Below are positions 37,095 through 47,500 of a stretch of DNA of 64,000 nt, one piece after another. The stretch comes from Paraflavitalea sp. CAU 1676. GTDB taxonomy: Bacteria; Bacteroidota; Bacteroidia; Chitinophagales; Chitinophagaceae. The notes below the pieces were generated by a model. The model had not been told where the DNA came from. It worked only from the letters and a program-made list of their open reading frames with translations, and did not search any database. The stretch lies in NCBI RefSeq assembly GCF_029223285.1, contig NZ_JARHUJ010000005.1, positions 734,492-798,491 of the forward strand, read 5' to 3'. Every line of letters begins with the position of its first letter. The first letter of the stretch is position 1. A program made the translations under genes and the position numbers.

Positions 37095-38411
37095 ATGTCG
37101 TTTCTGATAGTAATAGGTTGTATTGCCGTATTGATCCTGCTCACTACCTGGGGTAAGATGAACACCTTCCTGGCATTCCTGCTGGTATCGGTGTTGGCAG
37201 GTATCCTGTTGCAACTTCCCTTGCCCAAAGTAATGGGCGCCGTACAGAAGGGCATTGGCGATACACTGGGGTCGCTGGTCATCATTATAGTGCTGGGCGC
37301 CATGCTGGGCAAACTGGTGGCCGAAAGCGGAGCCGCCCAACAGATAGCCGGCATGCTCATGAAAGCGTTTGGTCCGCGTTATGTACAATGGGCCCTCATG
37401 CTCACGGGTTTCATCATCGGTATCCCCCTTTACTATGGGGTTGGTTTTGTGCTGATGGTGCCGCTGATCTTTTCGGTGGTGTACGAATACAAGCTTCCTG
37501 CGGTATATGTGGGCTTGCCCATGCTCGCAGCCCTGTCGGTGACGCATGGCTTTTTACCGCCGCATCCCTCACCGGTAGCGCTGGTGGGCCAGTTGCACGG
37601 CAATATGGGGCTCACCCTGTTCTATGGCGTGGTGGTGGCTATACCAGCCATTATCGTGGCCGGACCGCTCTTCGCCCGCTTTCTCAAAGCCATCCCATCA
37701 CAACCACTCGATACCTTTCGTCCCAAAGCCATCGAAGCAAAGCATTTGCCGGGCACCGGCGTAAGTTTTATGACGGCGCTATTGCCGGTATTTCTCCTCA
37801 TGCTCACCACCGCATTGCCTTACTTGTTTCAAAACGCAACTGCCGGTGAGCAGGCAGCACTGGCCTTTGCCGGCGATCCCGCCGTAGTGATGCTGGTTGC
37901 AGTATTGGTTGCTACCTTTACACTCGGAATTGGTTGCGGAAGAACCATGAAGGGCATCATGGACCTGTTTGCCGAAGCCATTAAAGACATTGCGATGATC
38001 CTCCTCATCATTGCCGGCGCAGGGGCCCTGAAGCAGGTGCTCACCGATAGCGGTGTCAGCAAAGAGATCGGCGATGCCTTACAACAGTGGCCATTGCATC
38101 CGCTGGTATTGGGCTGGCTCATGGCCGCCATCATCCGGGTGTGCGTGGGTTCGGCTACGGTAGCAGGCCTCACCACCGCAGGCATCATTGCACCATTGAT
38201 GGTGCAAACGCAGGTAAACCCCAACCTGATGGTGTTGAGCGTAGGAGCAGGAAGTTTGATGTTTTCACACGTCAACGATGCCGGCTTCTGGATGTTCAAA
38301 GAGTATTTTAACCTCAGTATAAAAGATACGCTCAAAACCTGGTCGGTCATGGAGACCATTGTTTCCGTGATGGGACTGATCGGGGTGCTGATATTAAGTT
38401 TATGGATCTAA
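37095..38411 (+). CDS. GntP-family permease, possible D-serine transporter
   Basis: 438 residues, about 12-14 hydrophobic helices over the whole length ('LIVIGCIAVLILLTTWGKMNTFLAFLLVS'-type start; 'GVGFVLMVPLIFSV', 'HGFLPPHPSPVALV', 'FSHVNDAGFWMFKEYF', all GntP signatures). GntP proteins import gluconate or related sugar acids; the D-serine transporter DsdX belongs to the same family. Because the next genes are RidA and a D-serine dehydratase-like enzyme, D-serine or another D-hydroxy amino acid is the better guess here (inference). The RidA ORF overlaps its 3' end by 10 bp. Confidence 0.88.
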   Translation: MSFLIVIGCIAVLILLTTWGKMNTFLAFLLVSVLAGILLQLPLPKVMGAVQKGIGDTLGSLVIIIVLGAMLGKLVAESGAAQQIAGMLMKAFGPRYVQWALMLTGFIIGIPLYYGVGFVLMVPLIFSVVYEYKLPAVYVGLPMLAALSVTHGFLPPHPSPVALVGQLHGNMGLTLFYGVVVAIPAIIVAGPLFARFLKAIPSQPLDTFRPKAIEAKHLPGTGVSFMTALLPVFLLMLTTALPYLFQNATAGEQAALAFAGDPAVVMLVAVLVATFTLGIGCGRTMKGIMDLFAEAIKDIAMILLIIAGAGALKQVLTDSGVSKEIGDALQQWPLHPLVLGWLMAAIIRVCVGSATVAGLTTAGIIAPLMVQTQVNPNLMVLSVGAGSLMFSHVNDAGFWMFKEYFNLSIKDTLKTWSVMETIVSVMGLIGVLILSLWI

Positions 38412-38902
38412 AAAACTTTACAATGAAGGACATGATTGTTACAAGCGCAGAAGAACAGTTTGCAAAGTTGGGGTTAAGCTTACCTCCGGCCCCTGCACCA
38501 TTGGGAGTGTACAAGCCTTACCTGATCGATGGTAAATACCTGTATGTATCAGGCCACGGTCCGGTGCAGAACGACAAATCGCTCATCATCGGGCGCATCG
38601 GCAGGGATATGGATATCGAGCAGGGCAAACTGGCTGCCCGCCAGGTAGGCCTCACCATCCTCTCCACCATCCGTACGCATGTGGGCGATCTCGATCGCGT
38701 AAAACGGGTCATCAAGATCCTTGGCATGGTCAATTGTACGCCCGAGTTTGAACGCCATCCCTATGTGATCAATGGATGCAGTGAGTTGTTTGCTGCCATC
38801 TGGGGTACGGAAAATGGAATCGGCGTACGCAGTGCCGTAGGTTTTGGATCGCTGCCCGATAATATACCGGTGGAAATTGAAGCCGTGTTTGAACTGTACT
38901 AG
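38402..38902 (+). CDS. ridA: RidA (YjgF/YER057c/UK114) family deaminase
   Basis: 166 residues from ATG 38402 (alternatives ATG 38423 and 38432). The RidA core shows 'GKYLYVSGHGPVQ', 'ARQVGLTILSTIRTHVGDLDRVKRVIKILGMVNC', 'VINGCSELFAAIWG' and the catalytic Arg in 'GVRSAVGFGSLPDNIPVEIEAVFEL'. RidA hydrolyses reactive 2-aminoacrylate formed by PLP serine/threonine dehydratases. Its place directly before a D-serine dehydratase/D-threonine aldolase-like gene fits this chemistry. The form is longer than canonical RidA (about 128), with an extra N-terminal stretch of about 25 residues. Confidence 0.9.
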   Translation: MDLKNFTMKDMIVTSAEEQFAKLGLSLPPAPAPLGVYKPYLIDGKYLYVSGHGPVQNDKSLIIGRIGRDMDIEQGKLAARQVGLTILSTIRTHVGDLDRVKRVIKILGMVNCTPEFERHPYVINGCSELFAAIWGTENGIGVRSAVGFGSLPDNIPVEIEAVFELY

Positions 38903-38944
38903 GCAAACGGAGGTATATTCGTTTATCAAAAAGAAAACGGATCA

Positions 38945-40069
38945 ATGCAAACACAAAACGATACCATGGCCTGGTATACCATTAAGAATATAGACGCTGT
39001 CGATTCCCCGGCACTGGTAATCTACGAAGAGCGCGTCCGGAAGAATATACAGCTGGCACAAGAGCTACTGCCTGATAATGCACGACTGCGTCCGCACGTA
39101 AAGACGAGCAAGATCGCCGAAGTGAACCAATTCATGCTGGAAGCAGGCATCACTAAATTCAAATGCGCCACGATCGCCGAAGGGGAGATGCTCGCGCAGA
39201 TCAAGGCGCCCGATATCCTGCTGGCCTACCAGCCTGTGGGGCCCAAGCTGCAGCGTTTGCTGCAGCTCATCAAAGCCTATCCTGCATCCCGGTTCTCCTG
39301 CCTGGTGGATAATACCGCCAGTGCCATTGCATTTTCCCATACAGCACTAGCCCATAGCATCGTACTCGACGTATACATCGATCTCAATGTGGGTATGAAC
39401 CGAACCGGCATTTTGCCGGGGGAGGCGGCTTTCGTATTGTATAAGGAAGTGCTGGCATTGCCTGGATTGCGCTTGCTCGGTTTACATGCTTACGACGGAC
39501 ATATCAAGGAGGTGGACCCGATAGTGCGGCAGCAGCAAAGCGATGCTGCCTATGCACCGGCAGCTTCCCTTGCGCAAAAGGTAGAGCAGGAGTTGAAGGT
39601 GAAGCCCATCATGATCGCTGGTGGCTCACCCACCTTCCCTACGCACCTGCATCGCGGCGGGGTGGAATGCAGTCCGGGTACTTTCATATTCTGGGATCAC
39701 GGCTATAAGCTGCAAATGCCCGAACTACCGTTTGATTATGCCGCACTGGTCATCAGCCGCGTGATCTCGATCATCGACGATACAACGATCTGTACCGACC
39801 TGGGACATAAATCGGTGGCGGCTGAAAATCCGCACCCCAGGGTGTACTTCCTCAATGCGCCCGACGCAGTAGCGGTTGGGCAAAGTGAAGAGCATATGGT
39901 GCTGAAGGTAGCCGATGCCCATGCTTACAAGGTAGGCGATGTACTGTATGGAGCGCCGATGCATGTTTGTCCCACAGTAGCGCTGTATGATCGCGGAATC
40001 GTTATCAACGATCACCAGGCTGCCGGCGAATGGCGGGTAGTGGCGCGCGACAGAAAGATCACCGTATAG
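38945..40069 (+). CDS. D-threonine aldolase / D-serine dehydratase-like PLP enzyme
   Basis: 374 residues, fold-type III. PLP Lys is in 'RLRPHVKTSKIAEV'; 'LDVYIDLNVGMNRTGI', 'LLGLHAYDGHI' and 'IMIAGGSPTFPTH' line the barrel; the C-terminal metal site is probably His and Cys in 'PMHVCPTVALYD', as in DSD1-type D-serine dehydratases. It should convert D-serine to pyruvate via aminoacrylate, or cleave D-threonine to glycine and acetaldehyde. Start is ATG 38945; ATG 38966 is also possible. Surrounded by ridA and an M19 dipeptidase, which supports D-amino-acid catabolism. Confidence 0.87.
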   Translation: MQTQNDTMAWYTIKNIDAVDSPALVIYEERVRKNIQLAQELLPDNARLRPHVKTSKIAEVNQFMLEAGITKFKCATIAEGEMLAQIKAPDILLAYQPVGPKLQRLLQLIKAYPASRFSCLVDNTASAIAFSHTALAHSIVLDVYIDLNVGMNRTGILPGEAAFVLYKEVLALPGLRLLGLHAYDGHIKEVDPIVRQQQSDAAYAPAASLAQKVEQELKVKPIMIAGGSPTFPTHLHRGGVECSPGTFIFWDHGYKLQMPELPFDYAALVISRVISIIDDTTICTDLGHKSVAAENPHPRVYFLNAPDAVAVGQSEEHMVLKVADAHAYKVGDVLYGAPMHVCPTVALYDRGIVINDHQAAGEWRVVARDRKITV

Positions 40070-40130
40070 CGATCAACAGCCTTCACAGCTACATGCTCCT
40101 GCAAGGAGGGAGCCGACAACAAATAAGACT

Positions 40131-41201
40131 ATGTTCACAATAGACGCACACCTCGATCTCAGCATGAATGCCATGGAATGGAACCGCGACCTGCGTTGGC
40201 CGGTCATGGACATCCGTAAAAGTGAAGCGGGGTTGACCGATAAGCCCGATAGGGAAAAAGGCACCGTAGCGTTGCCCGAGCTTCGAAAAGGAAATGTAGG
40301 ATTGGTTGTAGCTACGCAAATAGCGCGCTATGTGGCGCCGGGCAATACTTTGCCGGGATGGCACTCGCCGCAACAGGCCTGGGCGCAAACACAGGCACAG
40401 CTGGCCTGGTACAAGGCCATGGAAGCAGAAGGGGAGATGGTGATGATCAAAGACCGTCAGCAACTGGAACAGCACATCGCGCTTTGGACCAATGGAACGC
40501 CCAATGAGCAGAAGCCGATAGGATATATGCTCAGCCTCGAAGGAGCCGATTCTCTGGTGTCATTACATTACCTCGAAACGGCGTATGGTTATGGTTTGCG
40601 GGCAGTAGGCCCTGCACATTATGGTCCCGGTCGCTATGCCAATGGTACCGATGCTACGGGGCATTTGAATGAACAAGGGAAACTATTGATTAAAGAAATG
40701 GACCGGCTGGGTATGATACTTGATGCTACGCATCTCTGCGATGATGCATTCTGGGATGCGATGGAGATATTCAGAGGGCCTGTATGGGCCAGCCACCAGA
40801 ACTGCCGCGCATTGGTTAACCACAATCGCCAGTTCAGTGACGATCAGTTGAAAGTGCTGATAGAAAGAGGAGCGGTGATCGGAGCCCCGCTCGATGCCTG
40901 GATGATGGTGCCCAATTGGGTAAGGCAGCAATCCACGCCCGAAGGCATGCAGTGCAACCTCGACGTCATGATCGATCACATCGATCATATCTGTCAACTG
41001 GCTGGCAATGCCGATCATATTGGCATCGGTACCGACCTCGATGGAGCGTTTGGTAAGGAGCAATGTCCGTACGACCTGGAAACCATTGCCGACCTGCAAA
41101 AGCTGCCGGACTTATTTGCGCGTCGTGGATATGTGACCGCTGATATAGAAAAGATCATGCATGGAAACTGGTTAAGGTTTATAAAGAAAGCGTGGCATTA
41201 A
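40131..41201 (+). CDS. M19 (renal dipeptidase-like) metallopeptidase
   Basis: 356 residues. The amidohydrolase barrel has the M19 metal motifs 'IDAHLDLSMNAM' (H-x-D), 'MLSLEGAD' (bridging Glu), 'LDATHLCDDAFWDA', 'WASHQNCRAL' (His) and 'HIGIGTDLDGAFG' (Asp). No signal peptide is evident, so it should act in the cytoplasm. M19 enzymes accept dipeptides with a C-terminal D residue, so it could release D-amino acids for the preceding PLP enzyme. Last gene of the operon; a terminator follows 41 nt downstream. Confidence 0.88.
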   Translation: MFTIDAHLDLSMNAMEWNRDLRWPVMDIRKSEAGLTDKPDREKGTVALPELRKGNVGLVVATQIARYVAPGNTLPGWHSPQQAWAQTQAQLAWYKAMEAEGEMVMIKDRQQLEQHIALWTNGTPNEQKPIGYMLSLEGADSLVSLHYLETAYGYGLRAVGPAHYGPGRYANGTDATGHLNEQGKLLIKEMDRLGMILDATHLCDDAFWDAMEIFRGPVWASHQNCRALVNHNRQFSDDQLKVLIERGAVIGAPLDAWMMVPNWVRQQSTPEGMQCNLDVMIDHIDHICQLAGNADHIGIGTDLDGAFGKEQCPYDLETIADLQKLPDLFARRGYVTADIEKIMHGNWLRFIKKAWH

Positions 41202-41242
41202 AAACAACGCGAGCAGCCACGCGGGATCATTAGTAAACAAAG

Positions 41243-41273
41243 AGCCTGGCGCCAATTGGCACTGGGCTTTTTT
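41243..41273 (+). terminator. Terminator of the D-amino-acid operon
   Basis: AGCCTGGCGCCAA pairs imperfectly with TTGGCACTGGGCT, followed by six T. It closes the plus-strand operon and faces the end of the DUF6515 gene; A-rich DNA on the other side may let it work both ways. Confidence 0.7.
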
Positions 41274-41299
41274 AAAAAATGGAAGGGCCAGGTAGCAAA

Positions 41300-42340
41300 C
41301 TACTTGGCGCCTTCCTCAATCTGCACCACTTCATACTTGCTTTTGCCATCCACCGATACGGGCTGGTAATACGTTTCGCCAATTTTCACGTAGGTTTGGT
41401 CGCCGATCTTAACTTCTTCTCCTCCCTCTGGTAAATTGTCCACTACAGCGCCCGCCGGTGGAGCTACCACTTTATAGCCGCTGGAGGTTTTTTCATAGTA
41501 AGCACCTCCATAATAATAGTTTGTTACGTTGTTCACTACAACAGGCTGGTTGTTGTTGGGTATGGTCGTTACCGTACCGCCCACCGGCGCCTGCACCACC
41601 GTGTAGCCATTGCTGGCCTGTGAGTACCATACGCCCTGGTCGTAATGGTATTTTTCGTTCTCCACCGAAACAACGATCGCCGTCACCGCCAGCGTAGCCA
41701 CCAGGAAACCCCAGGGATGCCAGACAGGTCCCCAGTAAAAAGGCCGGTAGGGATGGTATACGTAGGGGTGATAACAATAGTAACGCCGGCCGCCATACGC
41801 ATAAGGAGGCCTTGGATAGTAGGAGATGGGCCTCGGACGGACCACCGTATTGCGGTTGTTGACCACGTTGATATCCCGGCTGCGGTCTACATTGATGTTG
41901 ACGTTCTTATTACTGTTATCGATGTTGACCTTTTTGCCGACATTGGTTTTATTGCCAATATTGTTGTTGCTTTTGTTGTTGATGTCGCGGTTGTCGATTT
42001 TGGTGTTGCGGTTGTTGTCGCGCGAATTGTCCCGCACATCTCTATCGTTGCGGTTGTTGCCGCCGGGGTTGCTGCGTATGTTCCGATCGGGCGATTTTAC
42101 GGCGCCTCCATTGATGGAGCGCGGGTTGCCGCCTCTGTTGGCAGGCATAGCAGGCTGTTGCCTGGTGCCGCCGCCGCCGGCCCCCGGTCTCGCGCCGCCC
42201 GCATTGTGTGCAGGCCTTGCTCCGCCACCACCGCCACGACCACCGCCGCCACCATGGGCAAATCGTTGGGCGGCCGCCTCGTGACAACAAATGACGAAGA
42301 TGAGTATCCCTAACAAATACAAACGTAAACTGGTGCGCAT
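41300..42340 (-). CDS. Exported DUF6515-like low-complexity protein
   Basis: 346 residues: signal peptide ('VICCHEAAAQ'), Gly-rich stretch (26-60), then a long Asn/Arg/Asp-rich disordered region to about 165. A Tyr/Pro-rich 'YYPRPPYAYGGRRYYCYHPY' zone follows, a single TM-like helix near 205-225 ('WGFLVATLAVTAIVVSV'), and two repeats of a small SH3-like module ('DQGVWYSQASNGYTVVQAPVG', 'YGGAYYEKTSSGYKVVAPPAG'). I match it to DUF6515 by this arrangement. Function unknown; an envelope location is likely. It starts 18 nt after the DUF2092-type gene ends, so the two form an operon. Confidence 0.75.
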   Translation of the reverse strand: MRTSLRLYLLGILIFVICCHEAAAQRFAHGGGGGRGGGGGARPAHNAGGARPGAGGGGTRQQPAMPANRGGNPRSINGGAVKSPDRNIRSNPGGNNRNDRDVRDNSRDNNRNTKIDNRDINNKSNNNIGNKTNVGKKVNIDNSNKNVNINVDRSRDINVVNNRNTVVRPRPISYYPRPPYAYGGRRYYCYHPYVYHPYRPFYWGPVWHPWGFLVATLAVTAIVVSVENEKYHYDQGVWYSQASNGYTVVQAPVGGTVTTIPNNNQPVVVNNVTNYYYGGAYYEKTSSGYKVVAPPAGAVVDNLPEGGEEVKIGDQTYVKIGETYYQPVSVDGKSKYEVVQIEEGAK

Positions 42341-42358
42341 GATCCAATGGTTTTAACG

Positions 42359-43093
42359 TTAGCGTTCATGGGTAGCCATTATCCTGATCTTGGCAGAACC
42401 GGGTGGTGGCTGGAAATCGAACATCGAAACGGGCAGTTGAGGATTTATTTGCCAGTTGGTGAAAGTGGCTTCGTATTGGGGCTGGCCCGGCTGCGAGGTA
42501 TACGTAATGGCATACCTGGCCGGAAGGTGCCAGGCATCGTGCGTGATCCAGAACTGGATGCGCATATCTTTATTGGAGGCAAGTATGTGAAAGTATTCTT
42601 TGCCATCGATGGTAACGATGCCCAGAAAACGCAATTGATCGGCCAGTGCCAGCAGGTCGTCGGTAAAAGTAGGGTAGAAGAAATCGGCTGCCGGGAATTC
42701 CACCTGGTACCATTTGTTCACGCTGTCGATCATGTCTATCGTGTGGTCCGGCACGTCCAGCAGACCGTAGTTATGTTCATCCTGGCTGTAGTAGGCCAGC
42801 TTACCTGCATGATACCAAAGCTGCCGGTGGCCGTGCGGGCCATACAGGTTTACGAGCATCTTGTCGTTGCCCGACATGTATACATCATAATTGTTGAATT
42901 GCTTGGTCATTAACCCCTGCGTGTCCAGCGCATCACGACTGCTGAATACGTTGAAGCTGCAGCTTTCCAGCTCGCCGATCACATCCGACATCCGGTCAAC
43001 GATGAGGATGGCCAGCGAATCATGTTGTTTGGCTTGCGCTCCTGCACGAAGGCACAATAATACCCCCAGCGAATAAATGATTATTCTCTTCAT
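42359..43093 (-). CDS. DUF2092-like exported protein
   Basis: 244 residues from ATG 43093 ('MKRIIIYSLGVLLCLRAGAQ', signal peptide); the longer upstream frame is not convincing. Lines such as 'YDVYMSGNDKMLVNLYGPHGHRQLWYHAGKLAYYSQDEHNYGLLDVPD' and 'IQFWITHDAWHLPARYAITY' resemble DUF2092/LolA-type folds, a half-barrel that holds lipids or hydrophobic ligands. The exact ligand is unknown. It is the first gene of a pair with the DUF6515-like protein. Confidence 0.75.
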   Translation of the reverse strand: MKRIIIYSLGVLLCLRAGAQAKQHDSLAILIVDRMSDVIGELESCSFNVFSSRDALDTQGLMTKQFNNYDVYMSGNDKMLVNLYGPHGHRQLWYHAGKLAYYSQDEHNYGLLDVPDHTIDMIDSVNKWYQVEFPAADFFYPTFTDDLLALADQLRFLGIVTIDGKEYFHILASNKDMRIQFWITHDAWHLPARYAITYTSQPGQPQYEATFTNWQINPQLPVSMFDFQPPPGSAKIRIMATHER

Positions 43094-43320
43094 AGGCGTC
43101 GATCCCCTTGGTTTCCCCGCAGGGTTCGCCGGTAAGACACCAACCCGCAACGTATGCCGCCAGCAGGCCGGCAGTTTTTTACAGAACAGGTCATTGGTCA
43201 TTGATACACAACGATCATCGGCAGAGGGAGGTAATAGTGCTATGCCGGGCAGCTGGACTTCTTGCTGAAAGATGGCGTAAGGGAGCTGCCAAAAGTGTCT
43301 TCCTGCAAAAGGGCCCTTGC

Positions 43321-43950
43321 ATGAAAAAGATCATCAATAGTTTAGCCATACTGTCGATCATTATCTCGCTGGCAGGCTGTGCGTCATCCAAAGAGCCAAC
43401 AGGCGTATGGGTGAACCGCGACAAATTCCAGGCACAACATTTTAAAAAGATATTTGTGGTAGCAGTCACTGCCGACGTATCCGTGCGGGTGCGCATGGAG
43501 AAAGCGTTGGCCGGTGCCCTGGAATCGAAAGGTTTTGAAGTGGTTAAAAGCGTGGATGTAATACCGCCTTCACTCGATAAACCTGAGAAGCCGCCGATCG
43601 ATAGTGTGGTAGCTCAGGTAAAGAAAACCGGATGCGACGCGGTCTTCGTAGCGGTGTTGGTGAAGAAAGAAGAGTTGGTGCAATACACGCCCGGCAACAC
43701 CACTTTCTCCTGGATGGGAAATGTAACGGGTTACTATGATTTTATGTATTCAACAGTAACCAGGCCCGGCTACTTCACCGATGATAAAAGTTTTATTGTG
43801 CAGAGTAACCTATACGATGCGGCAACGGAAAGCATCCTGGTATCTGTAGTGTCGCCGGTGAGTAATCCGTCATCGATGGATGATTTTACCAACGATTATA
43901 TGAAAACCCTGGCAAGCCAACTCAAAAAAGCCAAGATCAATAAGAAATAA
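43321..43950 (+). CDS. Hypothetical lipoprotein
   Basis: 209 residues from ATG 43321; the frame is open further upstream but the lipoprotein signal 'LAILSIIISLAGCASS' fixes the start. The mature part ('FKKIFVVAVTADVSVRVRMEKALAGALESKGFEVVKSVDVIPP') looks like the small alpha/beta domain of envelope lipoproteins such as LpoB or CsgG-type relatives. I do not recognise a specific family. It is a single gene divergent from the DUF2092 gene; the 230 bp upstream show no other feature. Confidence 0.7.
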   Translation: MKKIINSLAILSIIISLAGCASSKEPTGVWVNRDKFQAQHFKKIFVVAVTADVSVRVRMEKALAGALESKGFEVVKSVDVIPPSLDKPEKPPIDSVVAQVKKTGCDAVFVAVLVKKEELVQYTPGNTTFSWMGNVTGYYDFMYSTVTRPGYFTDDKSFIVQSNLYDAATESILVSVVSPVSNPSSMDDFTNDYMKTLASQLKKAKINKK

Positions 43951-43953
43951 GAA

Positions 43954-43976
43954 CGCCGGTTGCTTTACAACCGGCG
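43954..43976. terminator. Strong hairpin between convergent genes
   Basis: CGCCGGTTG-CTTTA-CAACCGGCG, a perfect 9-bp stem starting 4 nt after the lipoprotein stop. No clear T-run follows, so it may stall transcription or protect the 3' end. Confidence 0.5.
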
Positions 43977-44001
43977 CAGGATATTATTGTTTGCGAACCG
44001 C

Positions 44002-44439
44002 TTAGTCGGCCTTGTCGCTGAGCACTTTGCCATCGGGGCTGAAACGTACTTTCTTGTCACCGCTTTCTTTCTTCAGTTCCACCGAATAGCTGATCTTACC
44101 ACCTTCATCGATCTTCTCGGGGTCTTTGATCTTGTAACCGGCATATTGGCTGCTGATGGCCTTTTGGATCGCCTCTGGCAGTTCGGTATGTTTGATATCG
44201 GTATCGAGGCGAAGCAGTTTGCCTGTTGCGTCGATCCGGGCTTTGTGGTTGATCTTGTTGATCTCGAATTCCACTTCATAGTGGTTCGTCTTCTTTTCCC
44301 ACTCCACGTCGGTCGGGTTCTTGAATTGTTGTTCGAAGGTCTTTACCACGGGCGCAGGTACCGCCGTTTGGGCAACTTTCTGGGCGTTTGCTGCCACAGC
44401 CGCGATGCTGAAACCCAATACAAATAATAGCTTTTTCAT
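44002..44439 (-). CDS. PepSY-like (PF11396-type) periplasmic protein
   Basis: 145 residues from ATG 44439 with signal peptide ('AAVAANAQ'). Two consecutive PepSY-like half-repeats are visible: 'VVKTFEQQFKNPTDVEWEKKTNHYEVEFEINKINHKARIDATGKLLR' style, then 'PEAIQKAISSQYAGYKIKDPEKIDEGGKISYSVEL'. This group is frequent in Bacteroidota and is thought to inhibit or chaperone periplasmic enzymes; the partner is unknown. A single gene. Confidence 0.82.
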   Translation of the reverse strand: MKKLLFVLGFSIAAVAANAQKVAQTAVPAPVVKTFEQQFKNPTDVEWEKKTNHYEVEFEINKINHKARIDATGKLLRLDTDIKHTELPEAIQKAISSQYAGYKIKDPEKIDEGGKISYSVELKKESGDKKVRFSPDGKVLSDKAD

Positions 44440-44526
44440 GATGTTCAATTTGTACAGTAATGAATAATAGATCCAGCCTATAGTTCAGGGGCCGCTGCAA
44501 AGATAAAAAAAACGTGCTTAACGGGT

Positions 44527-47500
44527 TTACTGCTTTACAAATTGAATAACGATCGGCTTGTTATTGACAGGTTGGGCCGTGATGTAATAGATGCCCGCTT
44601 TCAGGTGGGATGCCGGATAATTGAAAATTCCTGTATTGATAATACTCCTGTATAGCATGTTGCCGGTTGCGCTATGAATGGTTAAAGTGACCCCGCTGCT
44701 GAACCCGGCTAGCTGAAGTTGCAGTAAACCGGATACCGGATTTTGCAACAGGCGCAGCGTTTCCTTTTTTTGCAGGGTCATCTGTATCGTTTTAGAGTAA
44801 GAGAAGTCACCATCGAGGTCTATTTCCTTGATCCGGTAATATACTTTCTGATGGCCATTGGTTCTATCTGTAAAAGAATAATGCTGTGCCTGCTGACTGC
44901 TTCCGGCGGCTTTCTCAAATCCAATAGCCTGAAAATGCGTACCGTCGGAGCTCCTTTCAATAGCAAATTGATCGGTGTTCTCCTCCTGCGCGGTAGACCA
45001 GGTTAGGACCACCATGCCATTTTGTTCGGCTGCGGCAACGCGAAGCCATTTCACCGGCAAACTGCTGAAGGAAGAGGTTCCCTGTGCGATGGCCAGGGTA
45101 TTATAAACAGGAGCGTCGATCCCATTGTATTCGAAAATACTGAAGTGATAAGTTTTGCCGGCGCTCAGTCCGGTAACCGTAAGGGTGTTTCCGCTACCGG
45201 CATAGACGGCGTATTCGCCCGCAGCGATCTGTGAACCACTCTTGAAGGCGGCATTAGGTGTATAAGCACTGAGGTTGGCGGGTGTGCCGGTTATCGGATT
45301 GCCTTCTTTGGCAACCACCAAACGCCTGTCTCCACTTCCCTTTGTCCAGGATAGAGTAATTGAGCCGCTACCTGGTGTTAGGAGCAGGTCTCCGCTTCCC
45401 GAAAGCGGTGCCACTGCCGTGGAATGGCCGGCGGACAGTGGAGTGGTCAAATAAACAATATCATTGCCGGTGCCGTTGAACTCATATACTGCGAAATGAT
45501 AGCTGGTGGCAGGTTCAAGATTGGTAAGGGTAACGGAATTGCCATTGCCTTTATACACGACGAATTGCTGGCTACCCAGATCTGCTCCCGCTCCAAAGGA
45601 TGATTCAGGGGCATAGCTCACCCCGTTATCGGGTGTAAATTGTACCGCATCGGTCTTCCTGGCAACCACGATCCGCCCTTCTCCATTGCCGGTCGTCCAT
45701 TTGAAAGTCAGCTTGTTGCCGTCTACCTGTTCGAAGATCGGCAATGAGGCGGCTTGTGTAGGGGCGGTTACGGCCGTCGCTGAAGTGGTCGTGAAGTTAT
45801 AGCTAGTGCCAGGTGTAAGATAAACGGGGCCACTATTGCCATTACATTCAAAAACAGCAACGTGATAAGTTGTAGCGGGTTTAAGGCCGGTGACAACAAA
45901 AGGGCTGAGGTTTCCTTTGCCCACCACGCAATTACCCGTACCGATCTGGTGTTGCGTCAGGCTAAAGATGCCATTGGAAGAGGTATAGCTTTGAAGATCC
46001 TGGGGTGTTACATCAACCGGCGACGCCTCATGCATAACAAATAGCCTTGACCCACCATTGCCAGGGGTAAAACCGATGGTGGCCTGGTTGGGTTGAATGT
46101 TGGTAGCCGTTACACCGCCTGTTTGGAGCGTGGGGGCCGCCAGCGTTGTTTGGGAACTCGCCAGCCATTTGCCGCTCGCACTAAGATAATCGGGGCCTGT
46201 GCCGCCGGTATTGTATTCGAATACGGCGAAGTGATAGGTAGTCGCTTTGTCGAGGCCGTTCACAGTAACGCTGTTCCCGATGCCATCGAATACAACATAG
46301 GCCCCGGAACCCGCTGCGAGTTCGGCCCCTTGTCCAAACTGGGCGTTAGCTGTATAGGTGGCGCCGTCCAACGGAAGTTGAGAAATGGCCGAGGCCTTTT
46401 TGGCAACGACGATACGTCTTGAACCATTGCCGTTTGTCCAGTCGAAGCGTATGGAATTGCCTTCTACATTCGGATAAGAAGGAGTGGTTGATGGTGCAGT
46501 CGGTTCATTGGGGATATTGATGATCACGGTAGCTCCGGGTACCCGGTACACCGGGGCGTTGCTGCCATTCATCTCAAAAACGGATACATAATAGGTTCGG
46601 CCGGGTGTAAGGCCGCTAATACCGGGGCCGCCACCGTTTGATTGCGCATACAGCAGGTAGTTTCCCGGCAGCACCTGCGTGCCGGACCCATAGACATTCG
46701 TAGCGCTGTTGTACTTCACCAGGTCCTCCGGCACGAAGTCTACCGGGCTGCCTTCCTTGATGACCGTCAAACGATACGTGCCGGTACCGGCTGGGTTAGC
46801 CCAGGCAAGTTGAGCACTGTTGCCGGTAACACCAATAATGCTCACTACGCTGTTCTGGGTGGGAGCCTGCGCCGTGCGTTGACTCTTTTCCGAAAGACTG
46901 CTCGTTAAATAGTATGTGTTACCGTTACTGTCCATGTCAAAGCCAAAAGCAGCAAAATAATAGGTGGTAGCGGGCTCCAGTCCTGTAACCGAAACGGACC
47001 CTGCCGTACTATTACCGACGATATATTCTCCCGATCCTGGCGAGGTCTCCGTGCCGGCATTGCCAAAGGCTGCGTTGGCCGTGTAGGTTACAGCGTTTTG
47101 AGGACGGAAGGTGACCGGGCTGCCTTTTTTTACAACGACCAGGTTGCGGGAGCCGTTTCCTTTCGTCCAGTAGCCGGCCAGTGCGTTGCCATCAACCGTG
47201 TTAAAAGTGATGGGGCCTGGTGCTGTGGTGGGGCCTGTCTGGGTGGTAAACGTATTAACCGAACCCGGTTTCAGGTAAACGGGCGTGTTGTAGCCATTGT
47301 ATTCAAAAATGGCAAAGGTGTAAGCCGTATTAGGTTCCAGGTTGGTGATATCCATGCTGCCGGCCTGGCCCGCTGTACCGCCCTGCATTCGGTAAACAAC
47401 AAAAGTTTCGGGTTCCAATACATAGGTTGCGCTGCTGCTGATGCCAAACTGGGTGTTATAATTGTAGAGTTTAAGGTCTTCAGGTGTCGCTGCTAAAGAG

